Origin: CAYVQZ01 sp964453435
GTDB lineage: Bacteria; Abyssobacteria; SURF-5
Direction of reading: 5' to 3'
Assembly (NCBI GenBank): GCA_964453435.1
Contig: CAYVQZ010000012.1
Location: forward strand, 17,578-81,577
Length of the DNA: 64,000 nt
Shown here: positions 43,198-52,160 of the stretch, piece after piece
How the letters are laid out: each line of letters begins with the position of its first letter
Position numbering within the stretch: the stretch's first letter is position 1
Made by a program: the position numbers and the translations under genes
Notes under the pieces: generated by a model
What the model was told of the DNA's origin: nothing
What the model saw: the letters and a program-made list of their open reading frames with translations, nothing else
Database searches by the model: none

Positions 43198-44322
43198 ATG
43201 GGGAGCAGCATTGTGTATTTCGGGGATATGCGCACGAAAAAAGGGGCCAGCCTGCCTGAAAAAATGGAGCGAATGCTGAAAAAACTGGATTTTTTCAACA
43301 ATATCCGGAAGGGAGAGTTCGTAGCGATTACCCTCCATTTCGGAGAGCGCGGAAACACTAATTTTGTGCGTCCGCTTTACATTCGCCGTATCGTGAACTT
43401 GGTGCGGGACGCAGGGGGTCGGCCATTCCTTACGGACGCGAATACGCTTTACCGGGGATGCCGCTCAAACGCCGTCGACCACTTGAATCTTGCGATGGAA
43501 CATGGGTTTAGCTATGCGACCGTGAATGCGCCCATTATCATCGCAGACGGCTTGCGCGGCAAGGATTATGTCGAGGTAAGCATTGATGGGAAATACTTCA
43601 AAAAAGTTAAGATTGCCTCTGCCGCGTATCACGCTGATTCACTTCTGTCGGTTGCCCATGTCAAGGGGCATGGTCTTTTCGGCTTCGGTGGCGCTATAAA
43701 AAATATAGGAATGGGGCTTGGGGCCCGGAGCGGCAAACAAATGATGCACGCAGACATCAAACCCGACATCATTACAAAAAAATGTGTGGGTTGCGGGCTG
43801 TGCGTAAAATGGTGCCCGACGTCCTCTCTTTCGCTTGCCGAACCGGAGGACCGCGATGTCCCCCTTTCCGTTCTCAACGCGGCAACGTGCATTGGATGCG
43901 GCGAGTGCGTGGTCACGTGTCCTCACGAAGCCATAAAGATAAGTTGGAGCGGCGCCCCGCAGTCGGTTCAGGAAAAGACGGTCGAGTTCGCGTGGGCGAT
44001 AGCCAATGACAAACAAGGCAAGCTGGGGGCCCTGAACTTCCTCATGGACATATCTCCCGACTGCGATTGCCTCTCGCGAAGCGATGCATCCATCGTGCCG
44101 GATATCGGCATTCTTGCGTCCGATGATATCGTGGCCATTGACCGCGCCTCAATCGACCTTATCAATAAAGAGTCGTCGCTTCCCAACACGGTCATTCCCG
44201 AGAATCGGCTCTCCGAGCGCGACAAGTTCAACGTCGTCCATGGGGTCGACTGGACCCATCAATTTGTCTATGCCGAGAGTATTGGCCTGGGAAAGACAAA
44301 ATATGATCTGATAACCGAATAG
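43198..44322 (+). CDS. DUF362 protein with two [4Fe-4S] ferredoxin motifs
   Basis: 374 residues. The first 190 match DUF362 (ITLHFGERGNTNFVRPLYI; FLTDANTLYRG; HVKGHGLFGFGGAIKNIGMG), followed by CVGCGLCVKWCP and CIGCGECVVTCP near residues 197-240. It is widespread in anaerobes with no settled function and is probably an electron carrier. The ATG at 43198 has the strong site GGGGGAGG; codons upstream to 43123 are excluded. Confidence 0.9.
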   Translation: MGSSIVYFGDMRTKKGASLPEKMERMLKKLDFFNNIRKGEFVAITLHFGERGNTNFVRPLYIRRIVNLVRDAGGRPFLTDANTLYRGCRSNAVDHLNLAMEHGFSYATVNAPIIIADGLRGKDYVEVSIDGKYFKKVKIASAAYHADSLLSVAHVKGHGLFGFGGAIKNIGMGLGARSGKQMMHADIKPDIITKKCVGCGLCVKWCPTSSLSLAEPEDRDVPLSVLNAATCIGCGECVVTCPHEAIKISWSGAPQSVQEKTVEFAWAIANDKQGKLGALNFLMDISPDCDCLSRSDASIVPDIGILASDDIVAIDRASIDLINKESSLPNTVIPENRLSERDKFNVVHGVDWTHQFVYAESIGLGKTKYDLITE

Positions 44323-44414
44323 GATACCCTCCCCGATACGAAGGAGACGCGAGGAAATGCGCGAACCGAAAAATGTGGGGAAAGGTGCATGTGACCACGG
44401 GAGCCCATCCGTGA

Positions 44415-44420
44415 TATAAT
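44415..44420 (+). promoter_or_regulatory. -10 element before the exported FxLYD-like protein gene
   Basis: TATAAT in GTGATATAATTG, as in the tetR promoter at 18185. The -35 is poor (TGTGAC region). Confidence 0.4.
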
Positions 44421-44465
44421 TGATCGAGGTAGCAAAGGAGCGTGTGCCGCTCGAAGGAGTTTCTC

Positions 44466-45269
44466 ATGAAAAGGGCAATATTGTGTTTGATCAGTGCGGC
44501 GCTTTTGTTTCCTACGGGGGCTGAGGCTGATGTCGTACTCTTCAAGACCGGCGCGGCCAAAATCGGTATCATTGAAGAGGAGACTCCCTCGACCGTAAAA
44601 CTTCGTATTCGAGATGTCGTCATTGGGATATCTCGTGACAACATCGAGGAAATCGAATACGCGACTCCTGAAGAAAATGAAAATCTTCGCTTCAAATGGG
44701 AGGAAGAGAAGCGAGAGGCTGAGGAAGAACGCGAAAGAAAACGCCGGGCGCTCGAGAAATTTGAGAGGGAACAGCAAGCCAAAGGCCTCATAAACGTGAA
44801 TGGCGAATGGATCACTCCGATGGAGGCCGAGAGAAGGCGGCAAAGGAATATAGAGCAGAGAGTTCAGGGTGAAGGCTCCGCCCAGCCAGAGGCGGCAGGC
44901 GCGGAGGAAGAAGCGGAAATAGAGGTCCCGGAAATTGTAGAAGGTCTATCGACCGAGCGGCAAGAAGCGTACATCGAGAGTCTGGAGCGGCAAAAGCAAC
45001 TGGAGGTCAGTCAAATTCGCACCGATCCCCAAGGCGCGAGAACTACCATCCTAACCGGAAGGGTCCTGAACAAGAGTGACCGGACAGCCAGGAAAATCTA
45101 TTTGGAAATAGTGGGATACGACCAAAACGGCGAGGAAATCGTGTACGAGACCAGCCAGGTCAGCGGCGTTGCCCCAAAGAAATTGGGGCGAATTCATGTC
45201 CCGCTTCGTATTGAAAACGAATTTCTTGATAAAACTGAAATCAGAATTATCGACGCCGAATGGGAATGA
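44466..45269 (+). CDS. Exported coiled-coil protein with C-terminal FxLYD-like domain
   Basis: 267 residues. Signal peptide MKRAILCLISAALLFPTGAEA, a short beta segment (VVLFKTGAAKIGIIEEE), a charged coiled coil (about 75-115, rich in E and R), then a C-terminal beta domain (TGRVLNKSDRTARKIYLEIVGYDQNGEEI) like the FxLYD fold that binds or scaffolds in the envelope. GGAG precedes the ATG. Its function is unknown. Confidence 0.72.
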   Translation: MKRAILCLISAALLFPTGAEADVVLFKTGAAKIGIIEEETPSTVKLRIRDVVIGISRDNIEEIEYATPEENENLRFKWEEEKREAEEERERKRRALEKFEREQQAKGLINVNGEWITPMEAERRRQRNIEQRVQGEGSAQPEAAGAEEEAEIEVPEIVEGLSTERQEAYIESLERQKQLEVSQIRTDPQGARTTILTGRVLNKSDRTARKIYLEIVGYDQNGEEIVYETSQVSGVAPKKLGRIHVPLRIENEFLDKTEIRIIDAEWE

Positions 45270-45274
45270 CCCTT

Positions 45275-45606
45275 CACCGTTGACTGCCGGGAATTTTGGT
45301 CTGGGAAATGCGCCAGACCGACGAGAGTCTGTCGTCAAGACCATGCGCGGTTGCGCGTTTTCTCGCTTTCCCCGCCAAAAACTTTTCCGCATGGCGCCCG
45401 GCGCCTTCATGAAGTAACAATGTTGTATCCTCTTGCTGGCGAGAGCGGGCGATAAGCGAAGAGAAAATTATCAGGAGGAGGATAAGGAAGAGACATAGAA
45501 AAGCAAGGAGGCTCATCTTAAAATCTAACTCTTCGACCTGCCCGGTCGGCTCGGCCAAAACGTCCCGTTCCTCTGCGGTAAGACCGTGATGCTTGTTTTC
45601 TCTCAT
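45275..45606 (-). CDS. Small single-span membrane protein, function unknown
   Basis: About 110 residues from ATG 45606 with AAGG about 10 bases upstream. A hydrophilic start (MRENKHHGLTAEERD) leads to one strong membrane helix (MSLLAFLCLFLILLLIIFSSLI) and a basic C-terminal tail, suggesting an N-out topology. It begins 11 bases after a 35-residue membrane protein, so the two may form a small unit. The stop lies 5 bases from that of the converging gene, with no terminator. Confidence 0.5.
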
Positions 45607-45617
45607 CGTTTCTGGCC

Positions 45618-45725
45618 TTACTTTTCCCGAAGGATTTCCAAAATCAAGAGGACCACGTATGTGGTTGCCCCAACGACAGCCCCTACTAAAAAAATTAGGG
45701 CGATTCGTACCAGGTAAAGCTCCAT
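45618..45725 (-). CDS. 35-residue membrane peptide, function unknown
   Basis: MELYLVRIALIFLVGAVVGA is followed by TTYVVLLILEILREK: one long hydrophobic helix with a charged end. It is too short to assign. Support: -10 candidates lie upstream (TAGACT, TATACT) and it directly precedes another membrane gene. Its ribosome site is weak. It could be a membrane anchor or a regulatory micropeptide. Confidence 0.4.
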   Translation of the reverse strand: MELYLVRIALIFLVGAVVGATTYVVLLILEILREK

Positions 45726-45809
45726 ATTCTTGCCAAGTAATTTGAAGTATATTCGACCGACCGGGCTGTCTTCGCACAGTCTATCACAAATTCCTTAAAT
45801 TTTTCAATT

Positions 45810-45837
45810 TTGATTCCGCCTTCTTTTCTGGTACAAT
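45810..45837 (+). promoter_or_regulatory. Promoter of the TlpA-like gene
   Basis: TTGATT (45810-45815), 16 bases, TACAAT (45832-45837). Confidence 0.5.
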
Positions 45838-45943
45838 TTGTGGTCGTGAATCTGAAAATTTGAGGAAGAATCATCGGCGTCCGAAGTGTTTCGGAGTCGG
45901 TTGTCCATATGCGAGAAGAAAGAAGGTTCGTAGGGGACCGCAT

Positions 45944-46471
45944 TTGATACAAAAGTTTCCTGTCTGCCTCATAGTCGCCCAGATCATGTTTCTTCCGCTG
46001 ACCTTGCAGGCGTACGCCGCCGAAAGTTTCAACATTCCCGATAACGCCAGCGCAAGAACGCTTGACGGGGGAATGGCCAGTCTGTCCGACCACCATGGAA
46101 AACTTGTTTTTCTGAATATTTGGCGGACCGACTGCATAGCCTGTCTCATTGAAATCCCGTTGCTGAATCGCCTGCAGAAGGAATACTCATCTGAAAACTT
46201 TACCGTGATCGGGGTTGCGATGGACAGGGACAAAGACAGCGCTGTGAAGGATTTGGTTCAAAGAGTACAAATCTCGTACCCCGTATGGTTGGGTTACGGC
46301 CAACCGCTGGGCAAGTACCTCAACGTTCCCGTATTGCCATTTTTGCTTGCTATCGGCCCCGACGGAAAGGTCATCGGCCACGTTGTCGGCGCATTTCGCA
46401 CATACGAAGAGGCCGTTGCTGCGATGAAACGTGCGCAGAGCGCGCTCGGCGAGACCGGGGGGCAGTCGTAA
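45944..46471 (+). CDS. TlpA/ResA-like periplasmic thioredoxin
   Basis: About 175 residues from TTG at 45944, preceded by AGGGGA at 8 bases and starting a signal peptide (IQKFPVCLIVAQIMFLPLTLQAYA). The thioredoxin fold follows: GKLVFLNIWRTDCIACLIEIP holds the CxxC pair, and VPVLPFLLAIGPDGKVIG the cis-proline region. The usual WCxxC reads RTDCIAC, a CIAC redox site. Homologues reduce apocytochrome c or chaperone disulfides; the following gene encodes a CxxCH protein. A longer frame, to TTG 45860, lacks a ribosome site. Confidence 0.82.
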   Translation: MIQKFPVCLIVAQIMFLPLTLQAYAAESFNIPDNASARTLDGGMASLSDHHGKLVFLNIWRTDCIACLIEIPLLNRLQKEYSSENFTVIGVAMDRDKDSAVKDLVQRVQISYPVWLGYGQPLGKYLNVPVLPFLLAIGPDGKVIGHVVGAFRTYEEAVAAMKRAQSALGETGGQS

Positions 46472-46489
46472 GTGGCGCAATAAAAAGAC

Positions 46490-46518
46490 TTGACAATGCA
46501 TGAGGGGTGTGGTAGGAT
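46490..46518 (+). promoter_or_regulatory. Promoter with a long leader before the exported haem protein
   Basis: TTGACA (46490-46495), 17 bases, TAGGAT (46513-46518). The leader to the ATG at 46732 is about 205 bases and matches no riboswitch I recognise. Confidence 0.55.
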
Positions 46519-46731
46519 TATGCCGAAATTCGTGGTTTTACTCTTCCATCCGCCGGGGAACATGGGTCAAGCGGGAATGCTTCTTTCGAGAGACCCCGCA
46601 CGAGTGGCTTTTGACAGCATAACCTCAGCGGAATTTTCTTTGTTAACGTCAAAATCTTGTTTGGCTCCATTTTTGCACGTTCCATTTCTGTTTCTGTGGA
46701 TGGCCCGGGAGAGAATAAGGAAGGAAGAGAC

Positions 46732-48804
46732 ATGATTAAGTCCATAGGATTCAAGTTGCGGGGACAGTTCGGGATCGGCGTGTTCACGGCACTTTTTATT
46801 TTCATCTTAAATGCACGTTCCCCCGCTTTGGCTCAAGCGACGTACTCAACGGGAGGGGAAGATCTGTTTAAGGAGAAGTGCGCCATATGCCATTCATTGG
46901 ACAGAGCCCTCAATCGCTTCGATCCCACGGAGAGCTGGGAGAAAGTTGTGACCCGGCAGCGGTCGAAGGCGCCGTTTTGGATAAGCCGAGAAGAGGCCGA
47001 GCGGATAACCGACTATCTGGAAAGCCGTGACAAAGTCATTTCCTCGGGAAGACCTGACCTTTTGCCGGAGGCAATGGCGGCTCGGCAAAACCTGATCGTC
47101 GTGGAGCCGGCGTCGCGGTTGCACGAAAATGTTGCCGAAACTCGTTTCAACACCGCCAACGCCGCCTATGCGGCAAACGAGTTCTTCTTGAGCGGGGTAC
47201 CCTTTTTTGAGCAGATCACACAATTGGGGTTGCCGACGGATAATGCTCTCATGAGCATAACTTCGGAGGAAGCATATTGGTATTCGCGCTATAATATGGG
47301 CGCTTTGACCATGGAGTCGGGCATGGGAATCCATCTCATGCAATCCCGCCATATGATACTGCAGGCCGAGGAGGAGGGAATTTCGACAAAGGAATTCTAC
47401 GAAGGATTTTTGGAGCGGGTCCGCGAGCGGACGGGACAGGATGCTCCTCCTCCGGGCATTTACCCCATTTTTGTTGAATTCGCATCGGGCGAACCCGAAC
47501 TGACGAGCCTTCCCGATTTCAGGGATTACAACACGTTGCGATGGAATCCGCAGAAATTTGATAAGACCATAACGCCTGCGGCGCTCGGCCAGGCGCTGTA
47601 CACCCAGTCACTGTGGGCTGAATACTTTTTCGGCTCAAAACACGGCGAAAACCTATTGGGCAATGATGCTTTCGAAGGATACCTCGGCGCGGTGCTCGTG
47701 GCCGAGGCCGTCAGCAAGATGCACTTCCTGAGAGCGGAAGCAGCCTATGACGGCCGAAAGCTCGGTCCGGTCAATCCCTTTGCGTACGAAGCGAAACTGC
47801 TCTACTACCCCCATCAAATTCTCGTGGAACTCTCCTATCCGGAAGACGGTCCCCCGATGCCCGTTTCTTATCACGTCATCGACCCGAGCAGCCATCTTTT
47901 CGACCAGGCGTCATTATTATTGGGTGCAAGCGAATTCTATTATTTCTCGGACCCGAAGATTGAGGACAACTGGGACGCGGTTTTTGGCTCTCCGGCCGAG
48001 GGGGCCCTGTTCTCCCCCGAGCCTCACAACACCGCAAAGGGACTGGCCGGCGTCGTATTGAAGAACATGATCGCCATGCACTTCGATGAACGGCGGCAGA
48101 CCTTTGTCTCAACATGGGCAAACGGGGAACGAGGGAAAAACATATCAGCGCTCGATGCCGGCTTGACGCTCCTGGCGCTAGCCAACGCGTACCACGCATT
48201 CCACGATGATGAGGTAATGCGACAGGCTGCACGAAGCATGCTCGAGCGTGAGGCGAAGTTCTTGTCCGAGTACATGCAGTTGCCCGATGGCGGTTTTGTG
48301 GAAAGCTACAATGTCGAAACGAGCGCGCAGGAGAAAGTTCCGCGTACCCTGGCATCTCAGGCCATGGGAATACGGGGGCTTCTGGCGGCTTATCAACTAA
48401 CCGAAGACCCGAGCTATATGGAATCGGCTTTGAGCGCCCTTAATTTTATGAACGAAAAACTGTGGTCAGTCCAGGCAAAAATGTATCGCTCGGCCGAAAA
48501 CACAGGCCTTTCCCGATACTCGCCAGTTGATATAGGAGCGGCGCTGGGTGCACTCAGAGAGGTTGTTCTTCTTCGGCAGGACACTCAGGCCCTAGAAAGG
48601 TTCAAAACATTCTTCGTCACCGCGTTGAACAAAAACGGCATGCAGCTTGCCGAGCTCGAGCCCACCGGAGAGAAAATGGCAAGTGTCCGGGACGTAATGA
48701 CTCCCGATTCCGACGGTGACGGTGTTCGAAAACCACAGTTCGCAGGCGGCAAGTTCGGGGTCGCTCCGGTCATGGCCGGAAAGATTCAGGTCTCGACCCC
48801 ATAA
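46732..48804 (+). CDS. Exported protein with c-type haem motif and alpha-alpha-barrel-like C-terminal half
   Basis: 690 residues. Signal peptide (about 1-37, ending ALAQ), then one haem motif CAICHS near residue 48 in a short cytochrome-c-like domain (GGEDLFKEKCAIC; ITDYLESRD), then a region of some 300 residues unlike families I recognise, and a C-terminal helical part (LDAGLTLLALANAYHAFHDD; GIRGLLAAYQLTEDPSYMESALSALNFM) like the six-hairpin toroid of YyaL-type and glycan-active proteins. AAGGA precedes the ATG. It probably acts in the periplasm, with the preceding thioredoxin supporting haem attachment. Confidence 0.75.
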   Translation: MIKSIGFKLRGQFGIGVFTALFIFILNARSPALAQATYSTGGEDLFKEKCAICHSLDRALNRFDPTESWEKVVTRQRSKAPFWISREEAERITDYLESRDKVISSGRPDLLPEAMAARQNLIVVEPASRLHENVAETRFNTANAAYAANEFFLSGVPFFEQITQLGLPTDNALMSITSEEAYWYSRYNMGALTMESGMGIHLMQSRHMILQAEEEGISTKEFYEGFLERVRERTGQDAPPPGIYPIFVEFASGEPELTSLPDFRDYNTLRWNPQKFDKTITPAALGQALYTQSLWAEYFFGSKHGENLLGNDAFEGYLGAVLVAEAVSKMHFLRAEAAYDGRKLGPVNPFAYEAKLLYYPHQILVELSYPEDGPPMPVSYHVIDPSSHLFDQASLLLGASEFYYFSDPKIEDNWDAVFGSPAEGALFSPEPHNTAKGLAGVVLKNMIAMHFDERRQTFVSTWANGERGKNISALDAGLTLLALANAYHAFHDDEVMRQAARSMLEREAKFLSEYMQLPDGGFVESYNVETSAQEKVPRTLASQAMGIRGLLAAYQLTEDPSYMESALSALNFMNEKLWSVQAKMYRSAENTGLSRYSPVDIGAALGALREVVLLRQDTQALERFKTFFVTALNKNGMQLAELEPTGEKMASVRDVMTPDSDGDGVRKPQFAGGKFGVAPVMAGKIQVSTP

Positions 48805-48849
48805 TTATCGAGAGCGTTCGGGCAGGGGAGCGGAGAGGAGCAAGAGCCA

Positions 48850-49059
48850 ATGGCTTCCGCTCCAAGAGTCACAAAGGATATGAGTATCGAGGATGTTATA
48901 AAGCGATACCCCGAAACAGCAAGCACGTTTGCGCGCTTCGGCCTCAGATGCAGGAGTTGCTGCATATCAGCCTTTGAGGATATTGAAGAGGGAGCGCAGT
49001 CGCACAACATCGACTTCGACACTCTTCTCAATGAACTCAGCTGCGTCGCGCATGAGTAA
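48850..49059 (+). CDS. DUF1858 domain protein
   Basis: 69 residues. VTKDMSIEDVIKRYPETASTFARFGLRCRSCCISAFEDIEEGA matches the DUF1858 core, with the CxxC pair (C-R-S-C plus an extra Cys). The domain is thought to use its cysteines for redox or sulfur chemistry. GGAGAGG lies before the ATG. It overlaps the next gene's start by 8 bases, so the two are coupled. Confidence 0.85.
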   Translation: MASAPRVTKDMSIEDVIKRYPETASTFARFGLRCRSCCISAFEDIEEGAQSHNIDFDTLLNELSCVAHE

Positions 49060-50047
49060 AGGTGCAGAAACCCGCCGCGATAATCCGACCCGGCAAGAAA
49101 CCGCGAAATCATCGAGAAAAGGACGTCGTCGTCCTTGCTTCTCGGAGCCTTCGCTCGAAACTGCCAAAAATGAGCCGCCTGCCTGCATCACCCTTCTTAC
49201 CGACTTTGGCGTCTCTGACCCTTATGTTGGAATCATGAAAGGGGTGATCGCCTCTATAACCCCGTCCGCACGAGTCATCGATTTGAGTCACGCCGTCGAG
49301 CCACAAGACGTCGATGCGGCTGCCTTTTTGCTGGCGCGGTCGTATTCCTATTTCCCCGCCGGAACGATCCACGTGGCCGTTGTCGATCCGGGAGTGGGAG
49401 GCAAACGACCGGCCTTGGGCGTGCAATCCGGCGGTTACTTCTTTGTCGGGCCCGACAACGGCGTCCTTTCTCCGGCATGTTATGACGCCGGCCGACCGCG
49501 GATATTCCTGCTTGAGGAGCGGAAATATTTTTTGGAAAATGTGAGCCACACCTTCCATGGACGGGACATCTTCGCCCCTGTCGCAGCTCATCTTGGAGCC
49601 GGAGTGGCGATTGAACGGCTGGGTCGGCGGCTGAAAACAATGCAGCGGATAAAACGTGCCAGGCCGCGTATCCGGATTGGCCAGACCCTCGAAGGCGAAG
49701 TGGTCCATATAGACACATTTGGTAATCTCATCACCAATATAGCCGAAACGCATTTGCTTGAGACGTTCGGCCGGTCGCAATTAACGCGGGTGGTAGTCGC
49801 TTGTTCCGGGCACAAGATCGAAGGTGTGCGCGCAACGTATGCCGCTGTTCGGCAAGGAACAGCGGTTGCCGTAGTCGGCAGCTACGGCTTGTTGGAAATC
49901 GCCGTGCGCAACGGAAGCGCTGCACAAAGCCTGGCGCTGAAAAGAGGAGACCGCATAACAGTCGAAAAGCAAGCAAGAAAAACAACGAGGTCGTCTGGAC
50001 GCGCGGACTCGAAAGGAACAAAAAGAAGGGGCTCATCGAAAGGATAA
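49052..50047 (+). CDS. SAM hydrolase / SAM hydroxide adenosyltransferase (DUF62)
   Basis: About 331 residues. The fluorinase-like family that splits S-adenosylmethionine with water to adenosine and methionine: LLTDFGVSDPYVGIMKGVI, VVDPGVGG, FVGPDNGVLSPA and HTFHGRDIFAPVAAHL are all seen. The first 35 residues and the last 25 (Lys/Arg/Ser-rich) lie outside the fold. The tail is encoded through the opposite-strand terminator at 50026-50054. The ATG at 49052 overlaps the DUF1858 stop; the frame upstream belongs to that gene. Confidence 0.9.
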   Translation: MSKGAETRRDNPTRQETAKSSRKGRRRPCFSEPSLETAKNEPPACITLLTDFGVSDPYVGIMKGVIASITPSARVIDLSHAVEPQDVDAAAFLLARSYSYFPAGTIHVAVVDPGVGGKRPALGVQSGGYFFVGPDNGVLSPACYDAGRPRIFLLEERKYFLENVSHTFHGRDIFAPVAAHLGAGVAIERLGRRLKTMQRIKRARPRIRIGQTLEGEVVHIDTFGNLITNIAETHLLETFGRSQLTRVVVACSGHKIEGVRATYAAVRQGTAVAVVGSYGLLEIAVRNGSAAQSLALKRGDRITVEKQARKTTRSSGRADSKGTKRRGSSKG

Positions 50048-50054
50048 GCCCCTT
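50026..50054 (-). terminator. Terminator of the minus-strand SDR and zinc-ribbon genes
   Basis: A perfect 8-base stem AAGGGGCT / AGCCCCTT with a 13-base loop, followed on the minus strand by CTTTTTGTTCC. It overlaps the last codons of the SAM hydrolase gene on the other strand. Confidence 0.7.
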
Positions 50055-50082
50055 ATCGCAGACCAATTTTCAGAAAGCGACT

Positions 50083-50253
50083 CTATTCGCTCTGAGGTTG
50101 CAGCGTTCCACAATGGATGCAGCGCGTGGTGTTAAAGTCTTTGTCTTTAACCATGCCAAAGCGGCCACACTGTTTGCATCCGCGCGAGAAGTCTTTCACC
50201 TTGATTTTGAAACCTGCGATGCTAACGCCTTCTGCTTTTTCTTCTTCAGCCAT
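50083..50253 (-). CDS. Small zinc-ribbon protein
   Basis: 56 residues from ATG 50253 with AGGTG at 8 bases. Two knuckles, CKQC and CIHC, are 19 residues apart in GCKQCGRFGMVKDKDFNTTRCIHCGTLQ, typical of a rubredoxin-like zinc ribbon; function unknown. An alternative ATG at 50295 overlaps the SDR stop (TAATG) and would add 14 residues. It is the last gene of that transcript. Confidence 0.72.
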   Translation of the reverse strand: MAEEEKAEGVSIAGFKIKVKDFSRGCKQCGRFGMVKDKDFNTTRCIHCGTLQPQSE

Positions 50254-50294
50254 TTTTTCTTCACCTTTCAAAGTAAGACCAAAAAGGGCAGCCA

Positions 50295-51092
50295 TTACAG
50301 AGGCAGCCCGGCGTCGACCTCGACCACCTTACCATTGATTCCGTCAGCCTGGGGGAGTGCAAGCACGAATATCGATCCCGCAGCCTCTTCGGGAGTCAGA
50401 ATGCGTCCGCCGCGCATGATGACAAACTGTTCGGCCATTGAGCGCATTTGTTCCGGAATACCGATGTTTGCTCCCAGAATCTGGTCACCGCTGGTGGCTT
50501 GCGTGAGGCGAGTTTCGACAAAGCCGTATGCCACACAGTTGCAATTCACTTTTATTCGAAGCCATTCTTTCGAGAGAACGTTCATGAGGCCGACGACGCC
50601 ATTCTTGGCGGCGCCGTAGTTGCTCTGCCCCGAGTTGCCGCGCGTTCCCGCCTCGGAGGAGACGAAGATTACCCGGCGATAGTTACCGTCCTGGCTGAGC
50701 TCCTTAAAGTGCGGGTATGCAAGCTTGCAAAGCATCCAGGGAGCCTCCACATGAATTCGAATCATCAACTGAAAATCTTCCAGAGACATCTTCTGAATGA
50801 CCTTATCATTGCAGAATCCGGCGTTGGGGACGAGAATGTCCAGACCCTTGAATGTGTCCAAAGCAGCCTGAATCAACTGCTCATTCGTCGACATCTCCAT
50901 GACGTTGCCAGCCACCGCAACCGCATTTCCGCCGGTATCCTTGATGGCCTTTACGACCTCCTCTGCCGGACCTTTGTCGAGGTCAGCGACTACAACGCTT
51001 GCGCCCTCTTTGGCGAATAATTTTGCTGCAGCCGCGCCAATGCCTCTTCCAGCTCCGGTAACAATAGCTACCTTCCCGTCGAGCAAGCCCAT
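50295..51092 (-). CDS. Short-chain dehydrogenase/reductase
   Basis: 265 residues. TGAGRGIGAAAAKLFAKEGASVVVADLDKG is the NAD(H)-type nucleotide site (Asp after the second strand favours NAD), VPNAGFC replaces NNAG, FVSSEAG carries the Ser, and SNYGAAKNGV the catalytic Tyr and Lys. AAAGGAGG precedes the ATG. It probably oxidises a hydroxyacyl or other alcohol substrate. Confidence 0.92.
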   Translation of the reverse strand: MGLLDGKVAIVTGAGRGIGAAAAKLFAKEGASVVVADLDKGPAEEVVKAIKDTGGNAVAVAGNVMEMSTNEQLIQAALDTFKGLDILVPNAGFCNDKVIQKMSLEDFQLMIRIHVEAPWMLCKLAYPHFKELSQDGNYRRVIFVSSEAGTRGNSGQSNYGAAKNGVVGLMNVLSKEWLRIKVNCNCVAYGFVETRLTQATSGDQILGANIGIPEQMRSMAEQFVIMRGGRILTPEEAAGSIFVLALPQADGINGKVVEVDAGLPL

Positions 51093-51340
51093 TTCAACAG
51101 CCTCCTTTTTCAGATCATGCCTAGGAAAATCAAGAGTTGATTGCAGGATATCCCACCGCGAGATAAGGTGGGGAACAACGCGTGGGAATCCTTTGTTGCC
51201 AAAAACGGTGGTATTCTACCATATTTTCCCAGAATTGCAACACTTTTCTGGTTCGGATAGTACGAAAGAACTCTCGGCCACGCTCCGCCCCGGGGTGGAG
51301 AGACAGGCGGATTCACTGCAAACGGTTGAAAACCGGCGCA

Positions 51341-51784
51341 TCAGCCGAAGTACTTGTCGAAATACTCTTTACTGGCCACCAGATTCAGGTCGATTCTCAG
51401 AAAATCCTGAATCTCCTCAATCGTGATCGGCGAATCCACGGGATTGCGAATAGAAGGCGAATGCGTGCTTATTTCTTCCTCTGTGCACGGCTCTGACTCT
51501 TCCGCCCCCTGGTCCTCAGCTTCCCGGATGATGCGCTCCAGCCCGCCCTCATCCAATGCGCCGCCTTGGGAATTAATGTATTCCATTATTATGCGCGCGA
51601 GCGATTGTATCCTTTCGCCGAAACTTCCCTCGCCGAGCATTTTTTTCTTCAGTCCGATCACTTTACTGTTGTAAAGCGCCACCGGCTCGCCGCATACGGG
51701 GCAGGGACCCATTAGAATCGTGCGGGGAGGGGGTGGTGTTATGTATCCGCTCTTTTTGCAGTACGGACATGTGACACGGATCAT
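51341..51784 (-). CDS. Zinc-finger protein of unknown function (two CxxC at the N-terminus)
   Basis: 147 residues. CPYCKKSGYITPPPPRTILMGPCPVCGEPV forms one zinc ribbon at residues 6-30; the rest is charged helical sequence (SFGERIQSLARIIMEYIN) with an acidic middle. No family is recognised. It has its own promoter (51844-51872). Confidence 0.68.
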   Translation of the reverse strand: MIRVTCPYCKKSGYITPPPPRTILMGPCPVCGEPVALYNSKVIGLKKKMLGEGSFGERIQSLARIIMEYINSQGGALDEGGLERIIREAEDQGAEESEPCTEEEISTHSPSIRNPVDSPITIEEIQDFLRIDLNLVASKEYFDKYFG

Positions 51785-52160
51785 CCGCGTAACGCTCGCC
51801 CCTTTCTGAAGCTGTTTTGTCTGGCGTGAATTTCCTCAAACTCAGTATAGCAGAAAAACTTGCGGGGTTCAAGGAAGATGAGAATGGCGAATGCGGGCAG
51901 GGCATTGCCGGCCGGGGGGATAATGAACAGTTAACCGGCAATGCCCATTCTTCACTTGGTTCGTGGCCGCACGAGTCTATTTCTCGTTTCGTGCTGTGCA
52001 CCCGCAAATTGTCACTCCGCCGGCCCATCGCGGAATTTTCAACTACGTATCCTCATCAGGCTCTCAGTAATTTGCCGGGCTCATCAAAGCGAAAAGAGCC
52101 CCTTATATAACACAACTCTTCTAGGGGTGACATCGTAAAAACTGACCGACAACAACCTGC
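51785..52160. other. 376-base gene-free stretch
   Basis: It contains the promoter at 51844-51872. I see no credible gene in the rest. AGAGCCCCTT and AAGGGG-like runs near 52090-52125 make at best a weak hairpin. Confidence 0.5.
51844..51872 (-). promoter_or_regulatory. Promoter of the zinc-finger protein gene
   Basis: Minus strand: TTGAAC (51867-51872), 17 bases, TATACT (51844-51849). Confidence 0.6.
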
